Assembly: GCA_000024525.1 (NCBI GenBank)
Contig: CP001769.1
Location: 620,001 to 684,000 of the forward strand
Source: Spirosoma linguale DSM 74
GTDB taxonomy: Bacteria; Bacteroidota; Bacteroidia; Cytophagales; Spirosomataceae
Direction of reading: 5' to 3'
Length of the DNA stretch: 64,000 bases
Each line of letters begins with the position of its first letter. Within the stretch, counting starts at the first letter, position 1. The translations under genes were made by a program, and so were the position numbers. The notes beneath the pieces are model-generated. The model was not told the origin of the DNA. It saw nothing but the letters and a program-made list of their open reading frames with translations, and made no database searches. This document shows positions 17,143 to 25,419 of the stretch, one piece after another.

Positions 17143-17646
17143 ATGGAACTAAACGTATTAACAGCCCCCCTCACCATACACGAGATTGAGTGGCGGGTGC
17201 AGAGCCAGACAAAAGATGGTCAGAAGATCGTCGTCGTGCCGTACATCACAAACCGATGTGTCATGCAACGGTTTGACGAGCAGTTCGGCTGGGCGGGTTG
17301 GCAAAATGAAATCAAGGAAATAGAAGGCGGTTTTTTGTGTACAATTACTGCAGTATTGCCCGGTGGCGAAATTGTTCGCAAAACCGATGGTGCCAGCCGT
17401 ACGAGTGTGGAACCCGTGAAAGGGGGTATCAGCGACGCTATGAAACGATGTGCGGTACAGTTCGGTCTTGGTAGGGCACTGTACGATTTTCCGAAAGTGC
17501 TGGTCGAAACAACGGACAAATACATTCCCAACTGGGCCACCCCTTTGCTCGATAAAATGGTCGAGAAAATCAATGCTGGCGGCACCGTTCGCGATGTGGT
17601 GGTATTAAAACCCGAACACGCTAAACCGTCGGCGAAAGCAGCTTAG
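17143..17646 (+). CDS. Rad52/Rad22-family single-strand annealing protein (DdrA-like)
   Basis: The 167-residue protein is recognised by the RFDEQFGWAGWQNEI segment near residues 43-57 and by the strongly characteristic DGASRT...GGISDAMKRCAVQFGLGRALYDFP block near residues 86-122. This family includes DdrA and phage annealing proteins. It anneals complementary single strands during recombination or protects DNA ends. The C-terminal 40 residues are basic and low-complexity. It follows mutS at 28 bases on the same strand, suggesting co-expression with mismatch repair. No phage genes are nearby, so it looks like a resident host gene. Confidence 0.85.
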   Translation: MELNVLTAPLTIHEIEWRVQSQTKDGQKIVVVPYITNRCVMQRFDEQFGWAGWQNEIKEIEGGFLCTITAVLPGGEIVRKTDGASRTSVEPVKGGISDAMKRCAVQFGLGRALYDFPKVLVETTDKYIPNWATPLLDKMVEKINAGGTVRDVVVLKPEHAKPSAKAA

Positions 17647-17705
17647 AAAAATGTATGATATAGGATGTATGTAAACCAACATACATCCTATATCATACAT
17701 TTTTC
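17646..17705. terminator. Perfect 27-bp hairpin between convergent stop codons
   Basis: Arms 17646-17672 and 17679-17705 are perfectly complementary with the six-base loop AAACCA. The first arm begins on the last base of the Rad52-like stop codon and the second ends on the base before the stop of the M28 peptidase gene. A-run and T-run ends would serve as terminator tails on either strand. Confidence 0.85.
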
Positions 17706-19910
17706 TTACTTCCCGCTTCCTACAGTCGCTGGTCCTGCCATTCCCTGCGAGAGAGCAAGCAACTTATCGCTAAGCGTCTGGATGGCTTTTGTATAACGTG
17801 CTTCCAGATCCGGCAAATTCGCCGTTGATTTTAAGGACGCTTCGTACAACAGGCCCGGCAGCATCCACGAGGCATAGCCGCTGTTAGGGTCCGATGATGC
17901 GTAAAGCGATTTATACCAACCGCCGAAGGCATTTCCCTTTGGGTCAATGAATGATCGCTCCAGCAGCCGTAGCTCCTTGTTCAATTCCACCAGTTTATCG
18001 GTACGACCGGTTTTGAGGTAGTTCTGACGGGCCATCTCGCAGGCATCAGCGTTCTTTTTTAACTCGGCTACGACGTTCAAGAGCGGATTGATTGAATACG
18101 TAGGCGCGTAGGCTTGAATGGCCCGTTCGGCCGCTTTCAGGTGAATGGCCAGATCAGTCGGGTAACGAGCGATATCGTACGGTACTAAATCGGCGTTAGC
18201 CAGCCGCATCGTCATAGTACCCACAACCTGCTCCATCATTGGCCCCATTTTATAGGTAGGGTCGGCGAATTTGTCGTAGAAATATAAGTCGTCGTACTGC
18301 GAATGGTAGAGCGTTGGGCCTTCCATGCCTGCGCTCAAGGATGGTATACCGATGTGCATATACGGGGCAATGTGATCCGAGCCACCGCCCAGATTACCAA
18401 TGGTTGGCTCACCCGCTACCAGTGCCGGAGCGGAGGAACCCGTTACGCGGGTTGGATTGCCAACTGCCGACTTGCCCATCCAGTGCTGATAAACCGTTTT
18501 GTTGGAGTCGGGATACTGCACCGCCTGTGTTGCTTCAATAATGAGCTTCTTCATGGAAGGCGACGCACTTGCACCAAACGTTCTGCCCGATACAGCCGCA
18601 TCGTAGTTCATATAGGCAACGGCCTTCTGCGAAAGCTCATCCCGGAACTGCTCACTCCACTCGGCAGAACCAATGACGCCGGGCTCTTCGGCATCCCAAT
18701 GGCATACTTTAATGGTTCGGCGGGGGCGTTGTCCGGCTTTAGCGAGCTTGCCCATCGTTTCGGTCATGCTCAACAGCATTGCCGTACCGGAGTTGGGGTC
18801 GGTAGCACCGTACGACCAGGCGTCGTAGTGGCAACCGGCAATGATCCATTCGTCAGGAAATTCTGAACCCGTTAGCGTGCCCACCACCTGATAAATGCGC
18901 TGGATGGTTTTCTCCTGTTTTACCATCAAGCGTACTTTCAGAGCAGAACCGCCTTCCAGCCGATACGTGTAGGGAAGGCCACCCTGCCAACCGGCGGGAA
19001 CGGGTCTAGCCCCTGCCATACGTTTCAGGATTTCGGTTGCGGAGCCGTAGGGGAGGGGTGTTACGGGTATTTTGTGTAGGCCAACGGCATTCTGGTCGAG
19101 CCGTTTGGGCGTGTTTTTTGCATCCATCGGCAAAGCCGCTTCGCCGGGGGTAAGCGGGTCGCCGGTATAGGGCGTTGTGAGTAAAGAACCCCGCTGAATG
19201 ACGCTCTCGCTGTAATACGGGCCTTCGGGAAAGGTCAGCCCGCGCATGTAGCCGCTGTCGGCCGGGTCGGTAAAGATGATGACGCCTACAGCGCCGTCGG
19301 CCTGAGCGAACTGCGCTTTATAACCTCGGAAATTGCCGCCGTACCGGGCCAGCACGATTTTGCCTTTTACGGAAATGCCCATTGCTTTCAACTGCTCGAA
19401 ATCTTCTTTCCGGCCGTAGTTGGCGTACACGACTTCGGCCGTTACATCGCCCGAACCTGACCAGGCATTGTAACCGGGCGTCAGCCGGGGGTCGCTGCTG
19501 TACTTATCTTCCTTGAACAGAAACTCCCGGATGTTCAGCGGCTGTCGTACCGGCTCAACTACTTCCACGGCAATCTCGCCGGGACCTTTGGGCAGCAGTA
19601 CATCGTGGGGGTAAATATCTACCTGCCAACCCGCTTTGCGCATGGTTTCGGCAATATAATCCCGCACCTGCTCATTCTCCTTCGAGCCCGTAAGGTGAGG
19701 AACGCTGCTGAGTTTTTCGAGGTGTGCTTTAAAGGCTGCGGAAGATTGTTTCGCCTTGAATTCCGATTCGAGTTTAACCTGGGCGGCTTGTCGGGCGGGA
19801 ATAAAACCACTAAGAGCCGGGGTTTGGCCCGGTTGAGCCTGAGCGGCTGTAACGCTGATTAATAAGGCCAGTATTCGACGGGTTATTTTGGGTAGAGAAG
19901 GATGATACAT
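17706..19910 (-). CDS. M28-family metallopeptidase (glutamate carboxypeptidase II-like), secreted
   Basis: The 734-residue protein has a signal peptide, a PA (protease-associated) insert (about 130-290), and an M28 zinc peptidase domain with zinc ligands in GCHYDAWSYGATDPNSG, the WDAEEPGVIGSAEW segment and GGGSDHIAPY. A C-terminal transferrin-receptor-like dimerisation domain follows. This is the N-acetylated-alpha-linked acidic dipeptidase layout. It probably releases C-terminal or N-blocked amino acids from peptides outside the inner membrane. Length is normal for the family and all zinc residues appear present. Confidence 0.93.
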   Translation of the reverse strand: MYHPSLPKITRRILALLISVTAAQAQPGQTPALSGFIPARQAAQVKLESEFKAKQSSAAFKAHLEKLSSVPHLTGSKENEQVRDYIAETMRKAGWQVDIYPHDVLLPKGPGEIAVEVVEPVRQPLNIREFLFKEDKYSSDPRLTPGYNAWSGSGDVTAEVVYANYGRKEDFEQLKAMGISVKGKIVLARYGGNFRGYKAQFAQADGAVGVIIFTDPADSGYMRGLTFPEGPYYSESVIQRGSLLTTPYTGDPLTPGEAALPMDAKNTPKRLDQNAVGLHKIPVTPLPYGSATEILKRMAGARPVPAGWQGGLPYTYRLEGGSALKVRLMVKQEKTIQRIYQVVGTLTGSEFPDEWIIAGCHYDAWSYGATDPNSGTAMLLSMTETMGKLAKAGQRPRRTIKVCHWDAEEPGVIGSAEWSEQFRDELSQKAVAYMNYDAAVSGRTFGASASPSMKKLIIEATQAVQYPDSNKTVYQHWMGKSAVGNPTRVTGSSAPALVAGEPTIGNLGGGSDHIAPYMHIGIPSLSAGMEGPTLYHSQYDDLYFYDKFADPTYKMGPMMEQVVGTMTMRLANADLVPYDIARYPTDLAIHLKAAERAIQAYAPTYSINPLLNVVAELKKNADACEMARQNYLKTGRTDKLVELNKELRLLERSFIDPKGNAFGGWYKSLYASSDPNSGYASWMLPGLLYEASLKSTANLPDLEARYTKAIQTLSDKLLALSQGMAGPATVGSGK

Positions 19911-19982
19911 ATAGCTTAGATTGTATATTCATCAAATATCGGTATTTTATGTTGTATGTAGGGCTATTGGCAGATGAGTAGT

Positions 19983-20030
19983 TGGTAAATAAAAAGGGGA
20001 CACATAATCGTGTCCCCTTTTTATTTACCA
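19983..20030. terminator. Perfect 21-bp hairpin terminator
   Basis: Arms 19983-20003 and 20010-20030 are perfectly complementary with a six-base loop. It lies 12 bases beyond the stop codon of the gene at 20043-20762 and serves it on the minus strand. Confidence 0.85.
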
Positions 20031-20042
20031 GACTGCCGCTAC

Positions 20043-20762
20043 CTATTTAGGCATAGCGAAAATAGTTGAATCCACTTTTGGGTTGAGGACTACATTCGAC
20101 AGAGTCATAGTAATGGCACCGGGCATAGCTGGGCTGTTGAGCTCAACCGTTGATGGCAGGGTTAGCCCCTCTATGGTTTTATAGTTGCCATACTGTGACT
20201 TTATTTCACCGCTCTGACCCTGTACGCTAATTGTGGCTTTGCTACCCGCCAGTTGATAAGTTGACGCGTCGACGTAATAGTTGACGACACCTTCGGGCCG
20301 TGTTACTTTCAGGTTGAACACATCTTTTTCATTCAGCTTTTCTTTACCCACCAGTTCAACCGGATATTTGTTGCTTTTGGCGGTAGCCAGTTCAGTTCCA
20401 ATGATGTACGTATTCGCTTTCTGTATTTTTACCTGATCGTCGGGGAGAGCCTGGGCACTAGTGGCTCCAGCCATGGGATTAATAGCCCAGCCTTTGTCGC
20501 CATCAACCACCTGCGTCATCTGCTGGCCCATGACAGAAATGTCTGTCCGGGACGACTGCCCGATAACAGTCGTTACTTTGCCCTTCATGTCCATGCCCAT
20601 AACGCTCATGCTCTGTTCGAACTGAACTGATTTTACTGCGGCTACTTTGTCGGCACCGCCCAGAGCGGTAATGTTTTTATTGATTATTTCATCGGCCGTT
20701 TGGGCAAACGTTAGAGCCGGAATGGCCACGAGAGCCACAAGGGTAATGAGTTGCTTTTTCAT
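20043..20762 (-). CDS. LolA-like outer-membrane lipoprotein-sorting family protein
   Basis: The 239-residue protein starts with a signal peptide (MKKQLITLVALVAIPALTFA). The rest resembles the LolA/LolB-like fold: ADEIINKNITALGGADKV at the mature N-terminus, then strands carrying FNLKVTRPEGVVNYYVDA and LTLPSTVEL. Such proteins are frequent in Bacteroidota and are annotated as lipoprotein-sorting or DUF4412-like. It is likely periplasmic. The precise role is unknown. It has its own terminator. Confidence 0.7.
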   Translation of the reverse strand: MKKQLITLVALVAIPALTFAQTADEIINKNITALGGADKVAAVKSVQFEQSMSVMGMDMKGKVTTVIGQSSRTDISVMGQQMTQVVDGDKGWAINPMAGATSAQALPDDQVKIQKANTYIIGTELATAKSNKYPVELVGKEKLNEKDVFNLKVTRPEGVVNYYVDASTYQLAGSKATISVQGQSGEIKSQYGNYKTIEGLTLPSTVELNSPAMPGAITMTLSNVVLNPKVDSTIFAMPK

Positions 20763-20952
20763 GCAAAAAAATTAGTCAGATAGTTCGTAAAGTTACTGAA
20801 CCTGCCTTGTATAACGTACGGCAAGTAGCAGTTTGGATAAAAAGATTGAAATCCATTTTTGCTCAATCGGTAAGTTTCAAGGCTAATCGGCTTGCAGGGC
20901 TGACGGGTGTTACTTACCTTCATTGGCTTAAACTTTAACCACCTATTCTACG

Positions 20953-22167
20953 ATGCTGTCAACGACCCGCGTCAAACTTTCCGTCATGATGTTTCTCCAG
21001 TTTTTTGTTTGGGGAGCCTGGTACGGTCAGATGAGTAAATACCTGCTTACACAACTTCATTCAACGGGCGATCAGGTCGGTAATGCCTATGCGGCTTTCT
21101 CGCTGGCCATGATCATCGCTCCCTTTTTCGTCGGTATGATTGCCGACCGTTATTTTGCCGCTCAAAAGGTGCTGGGTGTTCTTAATCTGCTGGGTGCGGT
21201 CGTTTTGTACTTCATCACCCAAAATACTGACCCTGATAATTTTTTCTACCTCATTCTGGCGTATTGCCTGACGTTTGCGCCAACGCTGGCCCTCACTGCC
21301 TCTATTGCGATGCAGCAGATGAGTGTCCCCGAAAAAGAGTTTCCGGGCATTCGGGTGCTGGGTACGGTGGCGTGGATTATCGTGACAAACATCGTTGGTT
21401 ATTATGGTTTTGGCGATAAGGTGACCATCTTCCAGCTATCCATGTATTCGGCGGTTGTTTTGGGTATTTTTGCCTTCTTTCTACCCAACACACCTCCCAA
21501 AGCGACGACATCTACGTCGTTCTCCCAGATTCTTGGACTGGATGCGTTTAAACTGTTTAAAGACCGGTCGTTTGCAATCTTCTTCCTGTCATCGGTATTG
21601 ATCTGCATCCCGCTTTCGTTCTACTACGCTATGGCTAACCCCTCGCTGACCGATGGCGGTATGCAGAATGTAGAGAATAAAATGTCGCTGGGGCAGGCGT
21701 CTGAAGTGATTTTCATGCTGCTGATTCCCCTGGCCTATACGCGGCTTGGTGTTAAGAAAATGCTGATAGTAGGGCTGGTAGCCTGGATTGTCCGGTTTAT
21801 CTGCTTCGGCTATGGCGACGGCGGCTCCGGCGAATGGATGCTCTATCTGGCTATCGTACTGCACGGCGTTTGCTATGATTTCTTCTTCGTAACGGGCCAG
21901 ATTTATACGGACAACAAGGCGGGCGAGAAAATCAAATCGTCGGCGCAGGGGCTCATCTCCCTCGCTACCTATGGTATCGGGATGGGTATTGGTTCCAAAC
22001 TGTCGGGTATCGTGCTCGACATGTATACCCGCCCCGATGGCACTAAAGACTGGCTAGCTGTGTGGCTCGTTCCGGCCGCTATTGCCGCTGCGGTATTGAT
22101 CATCTTTGTGCTGCTGTTTTCGGATAAGAAGAAAGCCGTTCCTAATGAGGGTCAACTGGTATCGTAA
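20953..22167 (+). CDS. Nucleoside:H+ symporter-family MFS transporter
   Basis: The 404-residue protein has about 12 hydrophobic segments and opens with LSVMMFLQFFVWGAWYGQM, typical of the NupG/XapB nucleoside permease group. The region GIRVLGTVAWI and the C-terminal LFSDKK tail also fit. It probably imports nucleosides using the proton gradient. No pathway genes are adjacent; the next gene is exonuclease III, across a long hairpin that lies almost directly on its start codon. Confidence 0.85.
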   Translation: MLSTTRVKLSVMMFLQFFVWGAWYGQMSKYLLTQLHSTGDQVGNAYAAFSLAMIIAPFFVGMIADRYFAAQKVLGVLNLLGAVVLYFITQNTDPDNFFYLILAYCLTFAPTLALTASIAMQQMSVPEKEFPGIRVLGTVAWIIVTNIVGYYGFGDKVTIFQLSMYSAVVLGIFAFFLPNTPPKATTSTSFSQILGLDAFKLFKDRSFAIFFLSSVLICIPLSFYYAMANPSLTDGGMQNVENKMSLGQASEVIFMLLIPLAYTRLGVKKMLIVGLVAWIVRFICFGYGDGGSGEWMLYLAIVLHGVCYDFFFVTGQIYTDNKAGEKIKSSAQGLISLATYGIGMGIGSKLSGIVLDMYTRPDGTKDWLAVWLVPAAIAAAVLIIFVLLFSDKKKAVPNEGQLVS

Positions 22168-22174
22168 TTAAATG

Positions 22175-22267
22175 AACCGCAAAGTCGCAAAGGTAAGCGC
22201 AAGGAACGCAAGGTATACAAAATTTCACCCTTGCGTTCCTTGCGCTTACCTTTGCGACTTTGCGGTT
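22175..22267. repeat. Perfect 39-bp inverted repeat with internal CGCAAAG words
   Basis: Arms 22175-22213 and 22229-22267 are perfectly complementary, with a 15-base loop. Each arm is itself built from repeated CGCAAAG and GCGCAAGG-type words. Similar CGCAAAG-rich repeats are known from intergenic regions of other Bacteroidota. The hairpin ends eight bases before the xth start codon. Confidence 0.8.
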
Positions 22268-22275
22268 AAACAACT

Positions 22276-23040
22276 ATGCAGCTTATTTCTTACAACATAA
22301 ACGGTATTCGGGCGGCTATCCGCAACGGTTTGCTTGACTGGCTTGCCCAAAACCAATTCGATATTCTTTGCTTTCAGGAAGTGAAAGCCACCACCGACGT
22401 TGTTGACCTGTCCGTATTTGAGCAACTGGGCTATCAATACCACTGGCACGCGGCCGAAAAGAAAGGCTATTCGGGTGTGGCGACCTTTTCGAAAATAGCG
22501 CCAACAAACGTAGTACTGGGTTGCGGACTGCCCGTCTATGACTGCGAAGGCCGAATTCTCCGTACCGATTTTGGTGATCTGACCTTGCTGAATTGTTATT
22601 TTCCATCGGGTACAACCGGCGAAGTTCGGCAGGGCGTTAAAATGGAGTTTCTGCGTGACTTTTACCAATTTGTTCAGGAACTCCGCAAAGAGCGGCCCAA
22701 GGTTATCGTGGTCGGCGACTACAACATTGCGCATAACGCCATTGACATCCATGACCCTGTCCGAAATAAAAATACCACCGGTTTCCTGCCCGAGGAGCGA
22801 GCCTGGATGGACAGTTGGTTTGGCAGTGGCATGACGGATGGCTTTCGGTACAAACATCCGACTGATGTAGCGTATAGTTGGTGGAGTTACCGCGCCGGTG
22901 CCCGTACCAACAATAAAGGCTGGCGTATCGACTACGCGTCCCTAACCGATAACCTACGCGACCGGATTATTGACTGCGCCATGCTGCCCGACGCCGTTCA
23001 TGCGGATCACTGTCCGGTGTGTCTGAACCTGGATTTATAA
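22276..23040 (+). CDS. xth: Exodeoxyribonuclease III
   Basis: The 254-residue protein is an AP endonuclease/exonuclease III of the EEP superfamily: NINGIRA at 8-14, the catalytic CFQEVKA, GDYNIAHNAIDI and the C-terminal GWRIDYA...DHCPV. It cleaves DNA at abasic sites and degrades 3' ends using a divalent metal. All key residues are present and the length matches the family. Its start codon is eight bases beyond a 39-bp hairpin, so translation of read-through RNA from the upstream transporter gene might be affected. Confidence 0.96.
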   Translation: MQLISYNINGIRAAIRNGLLDWLAQNQFDILCFQEVKATTDVVDLSVFEQLGYQYHWHAAEKKGYSGVATFSKIAPTNVVLGCGLPVYDCEGRILRTDFGDLTLLNCYFPSGTTGEVRQGVKMEFLRDFYQFVQELRKERPKVIVVGDYNIAHNAIDIHDPVRNKNTTGFLPEERAWMDSWFGSGMTDGFRYKHPTDVAYSWWSYRAGARTNNKGWRIDYASLTDNLRDRIIDCAMLPDAVHADHCPVCLNLDL

Positions 23041-23108
23041 GATTAAACTGATTGTCTTGATTTGAGAAGACAGCCTTAAATAGAAATCAGCTAAATCAAT
23101 TTAATCAC

Positions 23109-23705
23109 ATGAGTCCTGGTTCTGACTACTTTCTCATCTACAAACCCTACCTCATGCTCTCTCAATTCAGCAAAGAGGGCGATAAGTCGACGCTGGCTAA
23201 TCTGGATTTCGACTTTCCAACTGATGTTTATCCCGTTGGTCGGCTCGATGCAGACAGCGAGGGGTTATTGCTGCTAACCAACGACAAACAGCTTAACCAC
23301 CGGTTGCTGAACCCAAAATTCCGGCATAACCGGACGTACTATGTACAGGTAGACGGCGCTCTGACGGACGAAGCCTGCCAGCAGTTATCGGCAGGTGTTA
23401 CCATTTCGGTCGATGGGAAAGCGTATGATACCTTGCCCGCAAAAGCCATTCTAATAGAGGCCCCCAATTTGCCCGAACGAAATCCGCCCATTCGGTTTCG
23501 AGCTAGTATTCCTACGTCCTGGTTGTCCATTACTCTACACGAAGGAAAAAACCGGCAGGTGCGCAAAATGACCGCAGCCGTAGGTTTCCCGACGCTGCGG
23601 CTGGTGCGCTGGGCAATCGAAAGCCTAACCGCCGAAGAAATGGCGCCCGGCGAGGTTCGTTTACTTAGTCGGGCTGAGGTATTACGAGGTCTGCGCCTTT
23701 CCTGA
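23109..23705 (+). CDS. RluE-type 23S rRNA pseudouridine synthase
   Basis: The 198-residue protein has the RsuA/RluE family core without an S4 domain: YKPYLMLSQF near the start, the catalytic GRLDADSEGLLLLTND (Asp near residue 42) and the KNRQVRKMTAAVGFP motif. RluE modifies U2457 of 23S rRNA in E. coli. No extra domain is present. The stop is five bases from the stop of the convergent radC gene, leaving no room for a hairpin. Confidence 0.88.
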   Translation: MSPGSDYFLIYKPYLMLSQFSKEGDKSTLANLDFDFPTDVYPVGRLDADSEGLLLLTNDKQLNHRLLNPKFRHNRTYYVQVDGALTDEACQQLSAGVTISVDGKAYDTLPAKAILIEAPNLPERNPPIRFRASIPTSWLSITLHEGKNRQVRKMTAAVGFPTLRLVRWAIESLTAEEMAPGEVRLLSRAEVLRGLRLS

Positions 23706-23710
23706 ACGGT

Positions 23711-24406
23711 TTATAAAATCCCTTCGTCGGCAAAGCTGTAGTAGGCTTTATCCGTAAAAATCAGATGGTCGAGAACGGGGATATCCAGCAAGCGTCCGGC
23801 ATCTTTTAGCTTTCGGGTCAAATCTTTGTCGGCCTGGGAGGGTGTCAGGTTTCCCGATGGATGATTGTGGAACAGAATCATCGACGAGGCCAGATATTCG
23901 ATGGCCTGTTTAAAAATTAACTTCGGGTCGGCAATAGTGCCTGAAACACCGCCGGTACTGATTTGAACGGGACGCAGAATCTCATTGGCGCGGTTCATCA
24001 GCAAAATCCAGAATTCTTCGTGGGGTTTGTCAATCAGGTGCGGTATCATCTCATTATACGCATCCCGCGAGCAGGTAACCCGCGCCCGTTGGGGCCGGTC
24101 TTGTTCCTTCCGGCGACGTCCCAGTTCAAGGGCCGCTATTATGGTAATGGCTCGTGCTTCGCCAATGCCTCTAAATTTCGACAGATCTTTGATGCTAAGC
24201 TTCGCCAGGTCGTTCAGGTTATTATTAACGCTCTTAAGAATGATTTTGGCTACGTCTACGGCCGTCAGGTCTACCGTACCGGAGTTGAGCAGAATGGCGA
24301 TCAATTCGGCTTCAGACAGGGCGGCCTTGCCCTTTAGCATGAGTTTTTCCCGCGGGCGGTCTTCTTCGGCCCAGCTCTGAATGGTACCGGAGTTTTGGTA
24401 GGACAT
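23711..24406 (-). CDS. radC: RadC-family JAMM protein
   Basis: The 231-residue protein has an N-terminal helix-hairpin-helix region (LSKFRGIGEARAITIIAALELGRR, about 75-97) and a C-terminal JAMM/MPN+ domain with HNHPSGNLTPSQAD and LDHLIF. RadC is annotated as a repair protein, though its in vivo role is not settled; the JAMM metal motif suggests hydrolase activity. The gene is complete. Confidence 0.95.
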   Translation of the reverse strand: MSYQNSGTIQSWAEEDRPREKLMLKGKAALSEAELIAILLNSGTVDLTAVDVAKIILKSVNNNLNDLAKLSIKDLSKFRGIGEARAITIIAALELGRRRKEQDRPQRARVTCSRDAYNEMIPHLIDKPHEEFWILLMNRANEILRPVQISTGGVSGTIADPKLIFKQAIEYLASSMILFHNHPSGNLTPSQADKDLTRKLKDAGRLLDIPVLDHLIFTDKAYYSFADEGIL

Positions 24407-24450
24407 GAGTATAAGTCAATTACGGTGCTGCTTTCGTTTACAAAGTGCAC

Positions 24451-24483
24451 AAAAAAACCTTACCCACAAAAAGGTAAGGTTTC
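24451..24483 (-). terminator. Terminator downstream of rpsT
   Basis: On the minus strand AAACCTTACC and GGTAAGGTTT pair around an eight-base loop (24455-24464 with 24473-24482), followed by a run of T. It lies about 75 bases beyond the rpsT stop. Confidence 0.8.
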
Positions 24484-24558
24484 GAATGACTTGTATCTGT
24501 CGAAATAGTTGTCCTTTGTTAAATCAATAACGAATGACTTTATAACGACTGACTATAA

Positions 24559-24825
24559 CTAAGCCTGAGCGGTTTTCAAACCGTTCACCAAACGAGCCAG
24601 TTTCGACTTGTTATTAGAGGCTTTGTTCTTGTGAATGATATTGCGCTTGGCGAGTTTGTCTAAAGCAGAAGAAACAGCTTTATACAGTTCAACGGCCATT
24701 GCGTGGTCGGTTGTGGTACGGAGTTTTTTCACCATGTTCCGGGTCGTAACGTGCTGATAGCGGTTCAACAGGCGCTTCTTGGCACTCGACCGGATTGCTT
24801 TTTTTGATGACTTGTGATTTGCCAT
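24559..24825 (-). CDS. rpsT: 30S ribosomal protein S20
   Basis: The 88-residue protein begins MANHKSSKKAIRSS and is basic and helical throughout, matching S20, which binds 16S rRNA. The ATG at 24825 was chosen; a longer frame starting at 24891 adds 22 hydrophobic residues that do not belong to the family. The promoter at 24865-24895 overlaps the terminator of the upstream gene. Confidence 0.97.
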   Translation of the reverse strand: MANHKSSKKAIRSSAKKRLLNRYQHVTTRNMVKKLRTTTDHAMAVELYKAVSSALDKLAKRNIIHKNKASNNKSKLARLVNGLKTAQA

Positions 24826-24864
24826 TGGTATATAAAATGAGATCGTTGTCGCGATATGAGGGCG

Positions 24865-24895
24865 CAAAAATAAGAATTTCGGTTGGAACAACCAA
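24865..24895 (-). promoter_or_regulatory. Promoter of rpsT overlapping an upstream terminator
   Basis: On the minus strand TATTTTTG (24872-24865) is a perfect -7 element, with TTG at 24895-24893 as a -33 element, spacing 20. The -7 also serves as the T-tract of the terminator hairpin at 24872-24915, and the -33 lies in its loop. Confidence 0.6.
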
Positions 24896-24915
24896 TAGTT
24901 CCAACCGAAATTCTT
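24872..24915 (-). terminator. Perfect 18-bp hairpin terminator of the Dabb-domain gene
   Basis: Arms 24872-24889 and 24898-24915 are perfectly complementary with an eight-base loop. On the minus strand it is followed by TTATTTTTG, a T-rich tail. Confidence 0.75.
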
Positions 24916-24929
24916 TGATTTACTTGACC

Positions 24930-25328
24930 TTACTGCCGAATGTCGGCGTTGACTGTCAACGTTTTTTCCCAGATAACCTGGTTTTCTTTAATGAATTGCT
25001 TGTATGCTGCGCTGTTCTCAAAAGTTTTTATATCGGCTTCCGATTGAAACGTAAGATAATGCACAACGTCATACTCAGAAACAGCCTGATTTGGCAAAAT
25101 GGTCTTGCCGGACGTGTAACCAACGATCTGTGGAATTTCGTGCTTTAGGGTCGCAAAACCATTCATATGCTGCTCAACTGCTGCATTTTCAACCCCTTTT
25201 TTGAATTTTACACACACAATTTGCTGTTTCTGAGCTTTTCTGGCAGGTGAGTAAGCACCGTAGATTGTTAAAGCAAAAGCACAGAGTAACACAACGATTA
25301 GGGTATATCCCTTAGACTTGGCATTCAT
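24930..25328 (-). CDS. Membrane-anchored Dabb (stress-responsive alpha-beta barrel) domain protein
   Basis: The 132-residue protein has a hydrophobic segment (YTLIVVLLCAFALTIYGAY) near the N-terminus, then a small ferredoxin-like domain. The CVKFKKGVE start, the GYTSGKTI segment and YDVVHYLTFQSEADI fit the Dabb family. The ATG at 25328 was chosen; a start at 25376 would add 16 polar residues before the membrane segment. Dabb proteins form dimeric barrels; most have no assigned activity. It is likely facing the periplasm. Confidence 0.7.
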   Translation of the reverse strand: MNAKSKGYTLIVVLLCAFALTIYGAYSPARKAQKQQIVCVKFKKGVENAAVEQHMNGFATLKHEIPQIVGYTSGKTILPNQAVSEYDVVHYLTFQSEADIKTFENSAAYKQFIKENQVIWEKTLTVNADIRQ

Positions 25329-25419
25329 GATATTCGAAGATTTGTTAGTTTGACCGAATTTTGTTCTGAATTGCATGGTGTTTTAAGTAAATAGTTAAAT
25401 ATTTTTCCTGAATAGTACC

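Noticed and set aside
17143..17646. Prophage remnant carrying the Rad52-like gene
   Set aside because: No integrase, structural or lysis gene nearby and base composition matches the neighbours.
18303..18866. 187-codon frame opposite the M28 peptidase
   Set aside because: Antisense shadow of conserved zinc-binding segments.
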